Position numbers and translations under genes: made by a program. A model generated the notes under the pieces. It was not told where the DNA came from. It worked only from the letters and a program-made list of their open reading frames with translations, and made no database searches. Shown here piece after piece: positions 38,125 through 51,449 of a stretch of 64,000 nucleotides of DNA; position 1 is the first letter of the stretch; every line of letters starts with the position of its first letter. The stretch lies in contig JACBWW010000003.1 in NCBI GenBank assembly GCA_020086605.1, forward strand, positions 8,476,753-8,540,752, read 5' to 3'. Origin of the DNA: Lanius collurio (taxonomy: Eukaryota; Chordata; Aves; Passeriformes; Laniidae).

Positions 38125-41100
38125 CACATGCAAAGGTCAGATTCTGTCACTATTACTCACATTAGGCACTACCTTAACTTAACATGCCTCATGAAAAATT
38201 GAAGTCAAAATAATCTGACACATTATGGCAAAATGCCCTTTATCTAGCTCATACATCTATGAGCAGACACTCCAATAACCATATTCAGGCTTTTAATGTT
38301 ATTTTTAAAGACAATGCAGTGGACACAATTCTTTCATTCCTTTCCAGCAATTTTAAACTGATCTTTATTGATATTAGACAAACTATTCCTGACTTTTAAT
38401 GGTGAAGGACTATGCTAGATTCAAGTGTCTACATCTGAGATTTAGGAAAATACTTCTTACCACTCAGAGTACTTATCTGAGAAATGCTTTAATTGAATAG
38501 ATTGTAATTCTAGACCTAATAAAGTAAGCTTTCTCAGATGGAGTAGAATGATGGTTATAAATGTTTAAATTATAACTCAGACACTCCTCCTACACTCTTC
38601 TGATGTGAAATGTTCAGCATAAAAGCAGTAAATACTGTCTGGTTGTTATTTTAGTCACTCTTAAAGTATTGATTTTATACTAAACATAAGGAAATTAAAA
38701 CCTTAAGGTGAAACCAATGTTTTTTCACAAGTTTACAGCCAAGTCAGTAGAAGGTTTGTTTAAAATATCATTCACAGCATATATTGATATTATAATATAT
38801 CTGCTAATGATCAAACACAAAGGAAAATACAAGTGCACTTTACTACGTATGCACATAAAAGAATATTACACATGACTGTTTTAAAATTATATCTTTTAAG
38901 TGCTGTGATATTAAACATTTAATAATTTGGCAATTTCTTTCAAAGACAACTATTAAAATTAAGGAAGAAGAGGCCAAATGTCAGCTCTGCTGAACTCCTG
39001 CCTGGTCCTGAAGAGAAAGTACGTATGGGGAATGAGGACTAACCAATTTCTTCATTTTCTTGGACTAGATGAAGGTCAAATGTCTCCCACCATAAGATGG
39101 CTAAGTTCAGAGCTATTTAAGCTGAGGCCAGCTGCAGCTAATGATTCTTGATGATAAAAATCTGCTGGAATACTCTATGTCCTTCCTTCCAGCCAACCCC
39201 TGGAAACAAATGACCCAGTTTTAGGAGGTATTCAGATTCTACATTTGCCCTATCTACATCTGAGCAATTTTAGATAATGAGGAGAAGCCTACCCAGGTTT
39301 TCTTGTTCATGCTGTCTGCTGTTCTATGGTACAAAGGCTGAAACAGCACAAGTTATGCAAAGCTTCACTCCGTGCCTGCTTGAGGTGAAGGGTGTGGTTG
39401 CACATTGGTCTACAGAGAACATGGAAACAGAGATACTGTGAACCAACCACACCTTTTCATCTTTACATCATCTGTAAATTCGGAGTTATTACCAGGAGCC
39501 ATATCAGCCAGCTTATATATCTCATTCAAATGAAGGCTGCAGTATTTACCAACCATCCTTACTGCAAAAAATACTGTTTGAGCTTAATGTCCCTGACCAG
39601 CAAATCTAGGGATGAAATGGCACAGTTAGGCAGAATGGAATTTTGGATTTGGCACTGCTGATGACCAGGAGCTAAAGGAATTACAGAAGAGACTTTCCTA
39701 GAGAATACTGCTATCAGCATCAAGTTGTGCCAGCAGTAAGGGGAACACTGTGTTTCTTCTCTTTGAAATACAGGAGCACATTCCTGTGCTTGTTCCCTCA
39801 TTCTGCTCCCAAGGCTGGGACTTGGCTGTGGGCCTTTCCATTGGCTCCCTATGTAAGTCTGAAAGAGGCCTCATCCATACACGTGTGTCTGAACTGAGGA
39901 TCCAATACAATTTCAGTGGAAGGCTGGACATTTACAACGTAGTTAAGTATGTAACATGCTTACAGAATTGGATTTTAATTCTTCTTTAATTACCCCATTT
40001 CCTCTCTCTTTTGCTACAGATCTGAAATTATCTGGATTGCTTCTTAATTGTACAATATTGCTTCTCTACTCCTGAAATACACTAAATATTTTTAAAAGTC
40101 AAGACTAAGAAAATAAAGATACTCATGATGATTTCATAGGTTCCACTGCCAAAGTCTAGTACTTTTGTACATTGAAAGTCCAACCATTTATCTTGAGAGC
40201 CTTACTATCAGAACGATCTTCCTTCCCAATATTTATCAAGTTCATCACTGACCAGGATTTTGTTAACAAATGTGGGCATGCACATACTCGCAAAACAAAC
40301 AAGGAAACTGAGTTTGCAAAAGCAAGAAGTTGATCTTCGCTGTACGCTTAAGATAGGGAGTTGCTGTCTCAGTTTGATATGAAAGATACAGAGCATTTTC
40401 CTCAAAATTACAGCTATTCCTTTTCTTCCCCACATCACAATGAAGTTTCAATGAGTTAGTTTATCTGTGTAGAGTGGTTTATGAATTGCATTAATTAATA
40501 ACTGCATTCTTTGAAAAATGTAACCAGCTCTTTAGCATCTGTCCCAATCTTTTCTCTGTCTCAAATGACACTAAAAAAGGAATAAAGCCCACTTTTATCA
40601 GCAACGCTACTTGCACTATAGAAACATAAATGACAATTGGATGCCTCTGAACACTGATTGCAATTGCTCCCCAGCAGCAAAAATAAAAATTGGTTGTTTG
40701 GGTCAAAATCCCCAAATTGCCAGTGATGTTTAAATATTTCATTTTTAAATATCAGCCACACTAGTCATTAATTTAAAAGCTACCTATAACACTACTGCCT
40801 TGACTGTATTGCACTGTAGAGAACAGTAAAGATGATGACACAAGGGGAAACAGAACACATCACCTGACTCCTCCACACTCCATCTTAAACATGGTGAGGC
40901 CTAATTAACAATACATTAGATTTAAATTGAAGGAAATATTCTTAAGTACCACATAGTTAATTGAAGTAACGTGCAAAAGCTGCTACTGAAAAAACACAAT
41001 GCTTGAGTAAGTTGTCCACAGAAACCTGACGTGTTTCTTTGGGCTTAGATATCTACAGGAAACTTTGGAATTTAAGCAATTAAGCCTTTCCAGGTAAAAG

Positions 41101-42329
41101 ATGTAGGAAGAAAAAGTTATATTTGAGCATAGTGTGTTTTAGTTACATAAATTACGGCTTTAAACAGTTATGTGATTTCAGATTTATTCCAAAATCAACA
41201 AATATTTTAAAAGTTGCAATTACGAGAAATCTAAACTTACTACATAAGTAATATACAGTTTATTTACCCAAAATAATTGTCTAGACTCCTCTTGTAATAA
41301 AATCAAGAAGAAAATAATCCTAGAGGGGAAGTGGGTGTAAAACGTATTTAAATATTGCATTATTTGATCAGGGACTATAAATACTAATATCTCAGCTTCA
41401 ATCACATGTAATAGCACAAGATTACTGTGGAGTAACATTATTATTACAGCATGGTAATTATAACTACATACATCCACACAGGAGTGGGACCTTTCCTCTT
41501 CTGCCTGCCATACCTAGACCCAAGAAGAAGGCAGAGTCTTGACTGAATACTCCAGACAGTTATTGCTGCTGTTTCCTTCCTTAAGCAAAAGGAAGGTGTG
41601 GGATGGATATTGCAACTCTTATGAGTATTTCTTGAGAAAAAGATACTGCAAGAGAAATTATGCTTACATTCCTGGCTGTACCAAAACCCAAAATCTGATT
41701 TTTAAGATTAATTACAGATTAAATAATCAGCATTTTAAAATGTGCACTTAGCACTGTTAAGATAAATCTTACCCTGAAGATTATACAGTTCAAAATTCTA
41801 ATAAAAGATGATATCTGAGATATAAAAATGAACAATAAAATCACATATTTTACTCTACCAAAACAATAAAACTAACTGCTCTGTAACATTTCAGTCAATA
41901 TAGCAACGCAATCAAATCTGTAACTTTAGTAAGGAGGCTCAAGAAACCCTAAATGAATTATTTAATGAAATATTATAGCAAGAAACACTTGAAGAAAACT
42001 GTGGATAAATATAAATGCAATTGATTAACTAAAGAAAATGACAACAAAGAAGTGCTAAGAATTACATGCCAGGGCATACCTCTACAGATCTGTGAGGACA
42101 GTTGCAATATTTACCAAACAGCAAGGTATCCCCCATAGAAAGGGCTCTGTGTTTCTCTGCATGCAAGACACAGAGTGTTCAGGATTATGAGCAGTGAGCA
42201 GGATTGTGTGGGGTTGGAAAGACTTTTGTCCATCTCCCACTTCACACCAGTGCAAATACTTCTTACCATGGCACCATTCCAAAAATGCACTTTTTTCCCC
42301 ACATCTCATAACTCAATAAAGCAAATCAC

Positions 42330-42610
42330 TTCCACTGCCACTTTGCAGCGACACTAACGCAGTCCTGTCCCCAGATTCTTTGGGGGTGATGAGCCCAGGA
42401 TGGCCCTTCTGCACTGCTGCCTTGAACTTCACACGCTCCAGTTTTGGCAGCCAGGAGCAGTGAAGAGGTTCCCAAGTGGAGCTGATCTGTACGAGGGGCA
42501 GCACGGGCTGGCCCCCAGGCTGTGCCTGCAGACAGACTCACCCCAAACAGCAAGAACACGGCAACACCCCCACTAAGGGTCACCGGGGCATCTCCATGCA
42601 TCTCCCAAGC
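42330..42610. other. Unclassified GC-richer block
   Basis: A sharp rise in GC and CpG (for example ctgtacgaggggcagcacgg and gtcaccggggcatc) between AT-rich flanks. Open frames occur on both strands without recognisable domains. An old LTR or retrocopy fragment is possible; I cannot name it. Confidence 0.35.
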
Positions 42611-42868
42611 TACACCTCTGGTTCTTGAGGAAACACTCTGCTACTTTATGGGTTTTGTAAATAGAGATACAGTGATTTCAATAACACAGTTTTGGTTTTA
42701 TATCCTGACTGAGATCTGAAATATGATGCCATAATTTCTGGCTCATGTCGACTTTTCTCATGAAATATAAGCAAATACTACCTTTTGTTGCAGACATTCA
42801 GTGATTCTGCAGCAGTACTGGTAACATGCACATAGTGCACATAAACAGGTGTTTAGAGCAACGTTACC

Positions 42869-42910
42869 ATTTGGATTAGATGAATCCTAATCCAAATCCT
42901 AATCCTAACC
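42869..42910. repeat. 11-bp inverted repeat merged with a short telomere-like run
   Basis: Seen: atttggattag (42869-42879) pairs with ctaatccaaat (42887-42897). The right arm continues into cctaatcctaacc, giving several degenerate copies of a CCTAAT/CCTAAC unit. The run is too short and imperfect to be called an interstitial telomere. Confidence 0.6.
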
Positions 42911-43421
42911 TGATGGACCATTTCTTAGCCTGTATTTGAAATTCAATCACAAAGCCTCATGAACGCAAGTAAAATTTGAATTATAAGAAATTTCTGGGCT
43001 CCTTTTTTTCCTCACCACTTCACATAGGTAAAAGGAGGGCACAAAAGCACACATAATAAACAGAAGCACATGTAATCATTCAGTGAGCTGTGGTCTCAAA
43101 ATACCTCTTTTCTTCTGTATCCTTTAGTTTTTTATTGAATTTGTGTGGGCAAAGTTTATAATGAATTTATTTTACTTACTCAACGAATGATGTTTTAAAC
43201 AACACAGTCTTCTTATGGTTAAGCAATGTAAAATAAATATATGGCTTCAATTCTGTATTGCTCCTAAAAATTAATTACATTATGAATGATGCAATAATTC
43301 CACAAAATCATTTGTTAAAATCAGATAACAACATATTAATCATTATGTATGGTAATAACCAATTTTGGGGTGAAGGTGTTATAAGGTATAACAAATAGTT
43401 CATAGCAGTGACACTTAATTT

Positions 43422-43440
43422 AAAAAAAAAAAAAAAAAAA
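43422..43440. repeat. Poly-A run (19 bp)
   Basis: Homopolymer tract in intron. Confidence 0.95.
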
Positions 43441-45224
43441 TCAAGTGTTTGAGAAACCTTCTGTCACTAAGCTGCCATCCAGAGCTGTAGCCTGGGAGTC
43501 ACTTATGGACACCATACAGACACAATGTGGTTGGCACCTGGCTCTACCGAAAATTAAAAATGTGAGACGAAAGGGGCAGAAGGGATGTAAAAATGCAGCC
43601 AGTGCATGCCACTGCTGAGTGTGTGCCATTTCATAGCTGTAATTTAAAGGGATCAGAAGGGGAAAAAGTGAAGCCCAATAAAAGTGGAGAATGTGAGATT
43701 AATGACACAGTCATTAAAATAAAAAAGGTGGAGTTATATGAGGAATGGATCTTATTTGAATTATTGAAATTAAACAAGTTATTGTAACAATCATTCTAAA
43801 AATCACATTTTACTAAGTTCAAGGAAGGAAGACAAAAACTAGAAATCTTCATGGGAATATTTCAAATTGTCAGTGGCTTTAAAAAAGTGATTTAAGATTT
43901 TCTCTTGTATCTTCACTTTCAATTTTAGAATTTTAGTTGCCATATATTATAATGGTATTTTAGCTATAAAAGTAGTTTTCCACTCACTGTTCTCTTGCCT
44001 TTCAAGGAGACAAACAGTTTTTCTTTCCTCTAAATGAGCACAATAAAATGGGTAAGCTGTCTGAGGAAAAAGAACCCAGACAAACTGGTGGTATAAAGCT
44101 CAACAGAAAAATGTGGTACAGAGAAGAGGCGATCTAAAGCATGTTTACTGTATGCCATGCAATTTATTCTACCAGTCATGTTAGAATAAGAGTTTCTCAC
44201 TGCTGAATTATCCTTAGGCTTTGTTCAAAAACAAACCCATTGTTACTGCTGTCCCTGACACTGAATGTTAAAGAAATTAGGGGGGAAAAATCTGCATGCA
44301 AAACTGCACCATAAAAATAATAATTCTGTAATAAATGCTAGTTTAATAAGGATTCTAAAAATCTGGGGCCAAATCCTACTAATATTCCCTACAAACCTGC
44401 TTCTATAAGCTCTATGCATGTCTACTTCAGTAATTATTCTTCTATCTTCTTGCAAAACTTCCTGACGTATCAATAGAACTATCAGTTATGAAAAGATTTA
44501 TATCAAGAGTCATCTAAATGAAAAATAGAATAAAAATGTAAACTACAGATGCATTTAGAAGAACCAAAGCTTCACAAAATTTTCCTCTCCCTAGTTGATG
44601 TAGGCAAACCAACAGATTGTCTTTCTGTCAGGCAATCCCTGATGGAGATAAATGTAAAGGCTGGAGTGCATGCCTAATTTTTACACACAAGCTGCAACCA
44701 GACCATGGATTTATGCTTCAAGGCAACCAGATTTCTCCTTGTGTACTCTTACAAACTGCTGTTGCACTCAGTCCATCTTCTTTAAATGCCTTTAAAACCG
44801 CACACAGGCTCTGCCCCCTCCTCCACTCCTACTAATTATATACTTTTTGTTTGAAGAAGCAAGCCCTTTATTGCTCATAATTTTAGCTATCACTTGCTTG
44901 GGCACCTTCTACAGATCAATAGCACGTAGTTAAGTGGATGAAAAGGCTAAATGTGATTGTCATTTGCAATTCAAGGTTGCGTGTTCCCCCACACACATAC
45001 ACCCAACACCTTAAACTTTAAAGTGCTGTGCTTGGATTTAATTTTAGAATACTAAAGTCCTCTTGCAGGTATACAGTAGCTGTACATTCAAAACCTCTTG
45101 TCTTAAATTAAATATCTGTCATTTTTTAAGGCCAGAACACTGGCATAGGTTATAATAAAAACTAGTATCCAACCTGCAATTTTACAGATTCCATTGCTGG
45201 TGGCCATACATCTTTGATGGCAAA

Positions 45225-45480
45225 ACTACATTGGTTGTAGCGCCATAAAATCAATAAATATTAACCTTTTCTGACACTTTCTGCACGGATGCTTTATCAG
45301 TCGCTGTCAGGTGATAGAACAGTCAGTGATGTACTGTATTTTTTAGCTCAGAAACCATACCAAACGAAGAAATCAATGCAGATTAACAAGCCTTTAAATA
45401 CAAAAATTGTCAATGAAATTTTGGTTCTATATGATAAAAATTAAACCAAATCACGATACCCCAGAACCATAAATCTAATA
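45225..45480. promoter_or_regulatory. Candidate conserved non-coding element
   Basis: Unique sequence with agcgccataaaatcaata (posterior HOX-like TTTATGGC in reverse), tttatcagtcgctgtcaggt (TGTCA, TALE-type) and retained CpGs in an otherwise CpG-poor area. Low confidence; conservation was not tested. Confidence 0.22.
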
Positions 45481-46278
45481 CAAATATTTCTAAAAAATGT
45501 GAAACATAAATACATTATTTCTATGGCAATGAAAGGAAATCAGTTTTATATTTCAGGACTGACTTGTCTATTGCAGCTTACAAAATTAAAAATGTACCCA
45601 ATCATACAAATCCTGTATTTCAGTATTATTTAGAAACTCAGAGTTCTTACTTTGCTGAGAGACACTCATAACACTTCAATACTCTTAAAACTCAATTTCC
45701 AAACAACACAAGCAAAAAAATAAAAGTTTACCAGCAAGTGAAAAGACACCATTTAAGTTATCTCCTACCTCGTATAACTGTAATAATAACCATGTTTAGA
45801 CCTAAGCATCTTAGAAGCCTAAGGCCTTTAATTATTGGAGAACATCTTGCTGCGTACAATCCACATTGTAGCAGGGTACAGACTGAAAACCTGGATTTGT
45901 TCTATTTCTCCCTGTCCTAAACACTGCAATTTCTTCTATATAACACTGTACTTGTTTACCAGAGCATTAGAAATTATGTTTACTTATATGTAATTCATGT
46001 TACATTTTTTATTAAAATATGAGCTAGTCAGACAGCATGGCCTTTCCAAAAGTCTTTAGGCTTCTAAAAAACTACCATGAATCTTGAAAGCTTAGGACAT
46101 ATTTTAATATTTCTTCAAATATGGAATCTGGAAGTAAATTCTTGAAAAACAGTGGCTATATAGGTCTATTCACAGTCAGAAAAATAAGGACTATAATTTG
46201 GCTCTATTCATCCTTTATAGCCAAAGCCTATTAGAACTTACCTTATCTGTAGTTTTTAAATCTATTATCAAGTTTCTT

Positions 46279-46320
46279 TCTAACAATGAAGCAACAATTT
46301 CTAACAATGGAGCAACAATT
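46279..46320. repeat. 21-bp tandem repeat, two copies
   Basis: Seen: tctaacaatgaagcaacaatt followed directly by the same unit with one change (gaa to gga). A simple tandem duplication within intron. Confidence 0.85.
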
Positions 46321-47232
46321 ACCTTCTTTTCAAAGTAAGAAATAGTACCTGAAACACTAAATTAAATTAGTAAAACCTATTGAAAATACAGTCGTTAATG
46401 GTCAGCAAATTTTAAACATATATACCCAGTGAAGTAAGTAGCAGGTACACAACAGTATTTGGAGAAACAGGGAACTGCTTTGGGAAATGTAATATAAAGC
46501 TATGCTATGCAAATGAAACATAAATTCAAATGCACTAAAAGCTTTACCAACATAAACTTTATATTTTAAACTGAAGTACAACTCTAAATTTGCCATTTCT
46601 TTCTATATCATCTGCAATTCTAGATTAGCCAAGAAAGAGACCTACTTCTGCCAATCAGCATCAGGAGCAATCAGATTGCAAATTCCACAATGATTTCTTT
46701 AAAAAAAAACATTGGCAAAAATAACTTTAATCATCTCAGTTTACCTGTTAATGCTAATATTGAAAGGATCTGCATTTATTTTGAAAATCATGCATAAGAA
46801 AAGAATGAAAGGAAAAGCAACACTATGAATTTAAGAAAAGACAAAGCCTAGAAGTTGATAAAAGTTAAAAAAAAAATTAAAAAATCATTATGCCTAAAAT
46901 TCTCTCATGTCACAATGTGGACATCAGATTAAAGCTAATTTCTGCATTTTGCTGAGAAGAATCACCACAGAAAGACAGCACTGATATTGCAAAGTGGATG
47001 ATCTTTAGATTGGGAGACACTGGTGCACCTGTACAGTCACCTTTGGAAACACACTTCATACTGTAGTCTGAGTTGCCTTACATAAAAACATCCCCCCAAA
47101 ATCAACCATTTTTTTCCATTTTTGATGACAAGGTGGCAGAAAAATTAAAGTACTTTCAGAATGAGGAGTTCTAGTGTCTCCATCAAAGTATCATTTGCTC
47201 TCTCTGCTTTTCCAAATCCTCAAGTGCCTTAT

Positions 47233-47258
47233 ACTGGTTATAATAACTTATAACCAGT
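47233..47258. repeat. Perfect 11-bp inverted repeat, 4-base loop
   Basis: Seen: actggttataa (47233-47243) and ttataaccagt (47248-47258) around taac. A compact stem-loop; function unknown. Confidence 0.7.
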
Positions 47259-49861
47259 TTATATTTACACTGTATCCCCAAGTACTTGGCTAATATCCCA
47301 AACCTGGCCAAATCTTTCTGCAATTGGTGTTGACTGTTGCATAGCCGTCATCAGATATGACAATAGCTTTACTTAACAAAAATGCTCTATTTTTTGTTAA
47401 TTTTATTATGATTGCCTTTTATAATTTTAAAATTGATTTCTCAAGATATTCCAAGAAATATGTGCAATCAGTCGGTCACTTCCATAGCTCAAAGGTTTGC
47501 AGGAAACAGCATCTGCAACAAAATCTCCCCTATAACTACAGTGGAGAACAGAGGATTGTGTTCCCCTGTCTTATCCCTCTTGATCTGTCCTACAAGTAGG
47601 GCTGTGCTGAGTTACAGATAAGTAAGATTTCATGACTTTCATATGCTGATAAATCTCTGCCTTCATATTTCAGGATTTTTGTTTCAGTGGGTAGAAGCAA
47701 ACACAATCAGCTCAGCAAATTTTACTGACAATTTTGATAGTAGCTGAATTTCCTCAGTGGATGGTAGACTACAAAAGAAAGGGTCAACAACAATTAATAG
47801 AACACTGAATACTATTGGAACAGCAAGGATTTACAGACAAATCCTTACCAGACGAGGCTAACTTGAGTTGACTAGAAGCAGCTTTATCCCACAGGCACTT
47901 TGTGGTGGTGACATGCGCTAATATGTGAGGACTCCAAATGTTTCACCATGGATTTTCCTTTCTAATTTTACATTACTCATACATTCCAGAAATTACTAAA
48001 ACTGTTTTACTGAGTGCACAATTGGTTGTTTAATAACTCCTAACTCCAAATTCTTCAGAGTTCTGAATTTTGGATACACACGCCAAATCCAAAATCAGTG
48101 TTAAATGAATAATATTTGCCTACAACCTTTTGATGTCTCTTGAGATAACTTGATAATCAGTTTTGACTTTTTGTTACCAGTAGATGCTTTTGTTTTATGT
48201 TTCCTCTAGATACTACTACTTCAAAGCAGATAAATTCTTTTAAATCTCCTAAAACCTGTTTTTTGAGATCTGTTATCTGCTATAACTTCCTAGACTGAAT
48301 AAGAAGTACCATTCTGGCAAGATATAAAAGAAGTTGGAGCATAGTTTAGCATGTAGCATGGTAGTTATCTTAATGCCTTCTTTGTAAGTACATTATACAC
48401 TGTAATCCCAAATGCTTACAGAGCAACCCACTCTTCTGCTACAGGACAACAACTACTAATAAAAACCTCTTCCATCATCAATAGTCTAGGTTTCTGAAAT
48501 GTTATTTAAGCAGGCAATCAGTAACTGATCTTATTTAAATACCAGAGACGTCCTCTTAACTGCACTGCAGAAACCTGTCCAGCAGCTGTGGTTTTGGATG
48601 TCAGGTACCTCCTCTACTTCCCACAGAGAAGGAAATATTGCACCCACTTAAATCAGCAGTACCTTTTATCCAGACATGTGGAATCTGAACCAGTGATCTG
48701 TATTGTCTGAAGCCCAGAGCTTTTATTAATGCTCAGGTTCCTATGCAATTTATATGAAAATTGCACTCACTTTAAGGTCTCTTTTTACTATCAGAGAAAA
48801 TTATACGAAAATCATATTGTAATGACTCAGAGAATGAAAACATCTGTATTAAATCTGCAGTGGTTACTTAAGTACAAACCATTTCTTTGGTGTTAGATAT
48901 TGATGAGCACATACTTATTCCAATAAATGCAAGACATGCATAAAATATCTTAAATTCAGAAGATGTACTAGAAAAAGGGGTTCCCCACTAACTGGCCAGC
49001 TGGGAGTTAAGAGACATGATATCTGTCTCCATGGCTTTTTGACATGATACAAGAATTATAGACAGCCGACATGCAATGTATTTATATGAGATATAGTTTC
49101 ATATTATGCTCTTATATGTTCACCAAGAAAGTGAAGCAATCTTTCTTCTGTGAGACTTCTACCTATCTTCATTTCCTTTAGTTCAAACAGTTATAGACAA
49201 GCTCCTCTCTGAACTGATAATTTTTTAGAGGTCATTCAGCCCATAATTTCAGGTCCTAGTCACTATCCTGATGGTCCTTCTTAGGAAATTGGACCCAGTG
49301 GGAACGTTTTTTCCTTCTGCTTAGTCTATGGGTCAGCATTTTCCTTCCCTTGTACTTCTTAATTCCCTTAAGTGGCAATTATTTAAGGTACAGTTAGAGA
49401 AGGTGCAATCTACATTCATCCAATAAAACCTAAATATTAAAAAGGACAGAAAAATCCAGCATGGTTACTAAGGATATATGGGAGAGCATTTAGCATTTGA
49501 AAGGTACGAAAGATCTGGTAAATGAAAAGATGGAAAAAATTATGAAGAACTATTGGAAGTAAAATAGAAATTAGAAGTACAAAAGAACACGAGTATCAGA
49601 CAGACAAGGCATCCTACTTACAAAGGTCAAGACTCAGGATGCCATGTCAAGAAATTAATGGAAAGTCGGCGCAGCATAGATTGGATTAATGAAAACAAAC
49701 AAAAAGAAAGTCCAGAAGAAATTTTAAAAATCAGCATGAAATTGCACTGATTTATGATTCATTGGAGCAATTATTGCTGAGGGCTCTTCTCCTAACTCAC
49801 GACACAAAGTACTAAAGCACTGAGCACACAACTAACACTGTGGTTCAATCCCCCATGCCTG

Positions 49862-50285
49862 TGTTCTGGCTTTGGCTGAGGTACTTAATTTACTTCACAG
49901 TAGCTGGTATGTTTTGGATTTGAGCTGAAACAGTTTCAGTGACATAGGGACATTTCTGTTAGAAGCATGAGCAGAATTTGCACAAAGTCTGCAAACCTTT
50001 TCTGCTCCCCACTCCACCAGCAAGGGGGCTGGGAGGGCACACAGCCAGGACAGCTGACCCAGTGGACCAAAGGGACATTCCATACCACATGGCATCATTC
50101 TCAGTATGTAAAGTGGAAGGGAAAAGAAGTAAGGGGGAGGATGTTTGGAGTATCTTTTGAAGTGTCTTTATCGCAGCCTAGGAGCTTTCTCACTTTTACC
50201 CTTCTAATTCCCATCATCCCTCCATTGGTGGGAATGAGTGATTGGGGCCTAGTACTTTGTTGGTAGATGTGGTTAAACCATAACT
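49862..50285 (+). mobile_element. Solo LTR of an avian ERVL-like endogenous retrovirus, internally deleted
   Basis: Seen: the 5' end begins TGTTCTGGCTTTGGCTG and passes 'gtagctggta' and 'tgttttggattt'; the middle has 'gggcacacagccaggacagc', 'aaagggacattccatacc' and a promoter-like 'gtatgtaaag'; the 3' part has 'tgtctttatc', 'gagctttctcacttttaccc' and ends 'ggttaaaccataact'. This order is that of a widespread LTR family in bird genomes which I place with ERVL from memory; the exact family name is uncertain. Compared with the usual form, a block between the post-TATA region and the polyadenylation region is missing, including the usual ATTAAA-like signal. No gag, pol or env sequence flanks it, so it is a solo LTR left by recombination. 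The expected 5-bp target duplication is not visible (gcctg versus ttggc), which suggests age or imprecise ends. Confidence 0.85.
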
Positions 50286-51449
50286 TTGGCACTTTTCCGA
50301 TTCTGAAATTATTTGCTATTATTTGTGCAGTCATGAAACTATGTGTAACAAGTGAGTAATTTTGTGTAAGTTACAAAAAAAGTCTAAAATTCAGAGAAAG
50401 ACTTGCAAGCAGATTTACAAATACTAATCATTTAAGCTATTTATCAAGACTAATTTCAGTTCAGGTTGTTGAGATGCTAGTAACATGTCACAGGAAGAAA
50501 AAGCATAAAGTGTACCCTAAATAATTTGCAGCCACAGTGAAAGCCACCAAGAGGTGGTGGCATTATGTAGGCAAAATACAGACTGCTATGGTTACTTGAA
50601 GTATAGTACCCATATGTCTTGGAAGTACTGCTAGTTCAAGTTCAACTCTGCAAGTGATGAAATATTTAGTTTATAATGGAGATGACACAGTTGAGAAATT
50701 TGTTATTTAGGTTTATTTATAGATATTCATTATTTATATTTTCATTGGAATTAAAAAATATTTATAGCACAGACTAGAATACTCAATAATATAAATTAAA
50801 AATTCACCATGCATTTTAAATCAAATTTTTCATTTCATTATTCAAGTTGTGTCTTATATTTACTTTATATTTACTTTAATGAAAATAAAAACATCAGATC
50901 TTTATATTTCTTAGAACTCCAGCATAACATCCCTGGATGATAGACCAAGAGATTTAGTCTTAAAGAAGTATAATAGGAAAGCAATTTAAATGTTCAGAGT
51001 ATAGGACAATCTCCACATAAAAATATCTTGAATTATTCCTAGGCACTATACACCTTTATTTTTATTCCTCTCGTAAGATTAATATCTCTTTTTGTTTGTG
51101 TGAAAAGTTTTCTTGATGACCTTGATATCCCGTTTTTTTGCTGCTTTTCTCCAAATTTTAATATTTTGATATTCCAATACTAATATTTCCTTTTATTATT
51201 TACATTTGCCACATACTATTATGCACATATATCTTCTAGTACAATTAAATATTTTTGCCTTTCTAGATGGCTATCATGTCTTAAGGGCTTTCTTCTACTT
51301 CTGCACTTAAATATTTCAGCCTTGCTTTAAAAGTTTTATGTTAGGATATAGCCTATTTTTAGCTCCAAATAGGCAATAATGTGGCTCGTTCTTCATGAAG
51401 GATATTTTATCTATTAATATAATGAAATAGTAGCTTGAAGTAAGATTAC
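50286..51449. other. Very AT-rich intron sequence
   Basis: Strongly AT-rich, with small tandem patches such as tatatttactt repeated at about 50855-50877 and an 8-bp stem at 51351-51374. Nothing else is recognised. Confidence 0.6.

Larger units (their letters stand above)
31211..42329. other. Intron sequence, no gene recognised
   Basis: About 11 kb of unique AT-rich sequence. The longest open frame (125 codons, 36489-36866) has no domain or credible splice context. The 16-bp hairpin at 35456 and a T-rich run at 37856-37893 are the only structured items I see. Confidence 0.5.
42911..49861. other. Intron sequence, no gene recognised
   Basis: Unique AT-rich sequence holding the poly-A run at 43422, a candidate element at 45225-45480, the 21-bp tandem pair at 46279 and the 11-bp hairpin at 47233. 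No coding or RNA gene is supported. Confidence 0.5.
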
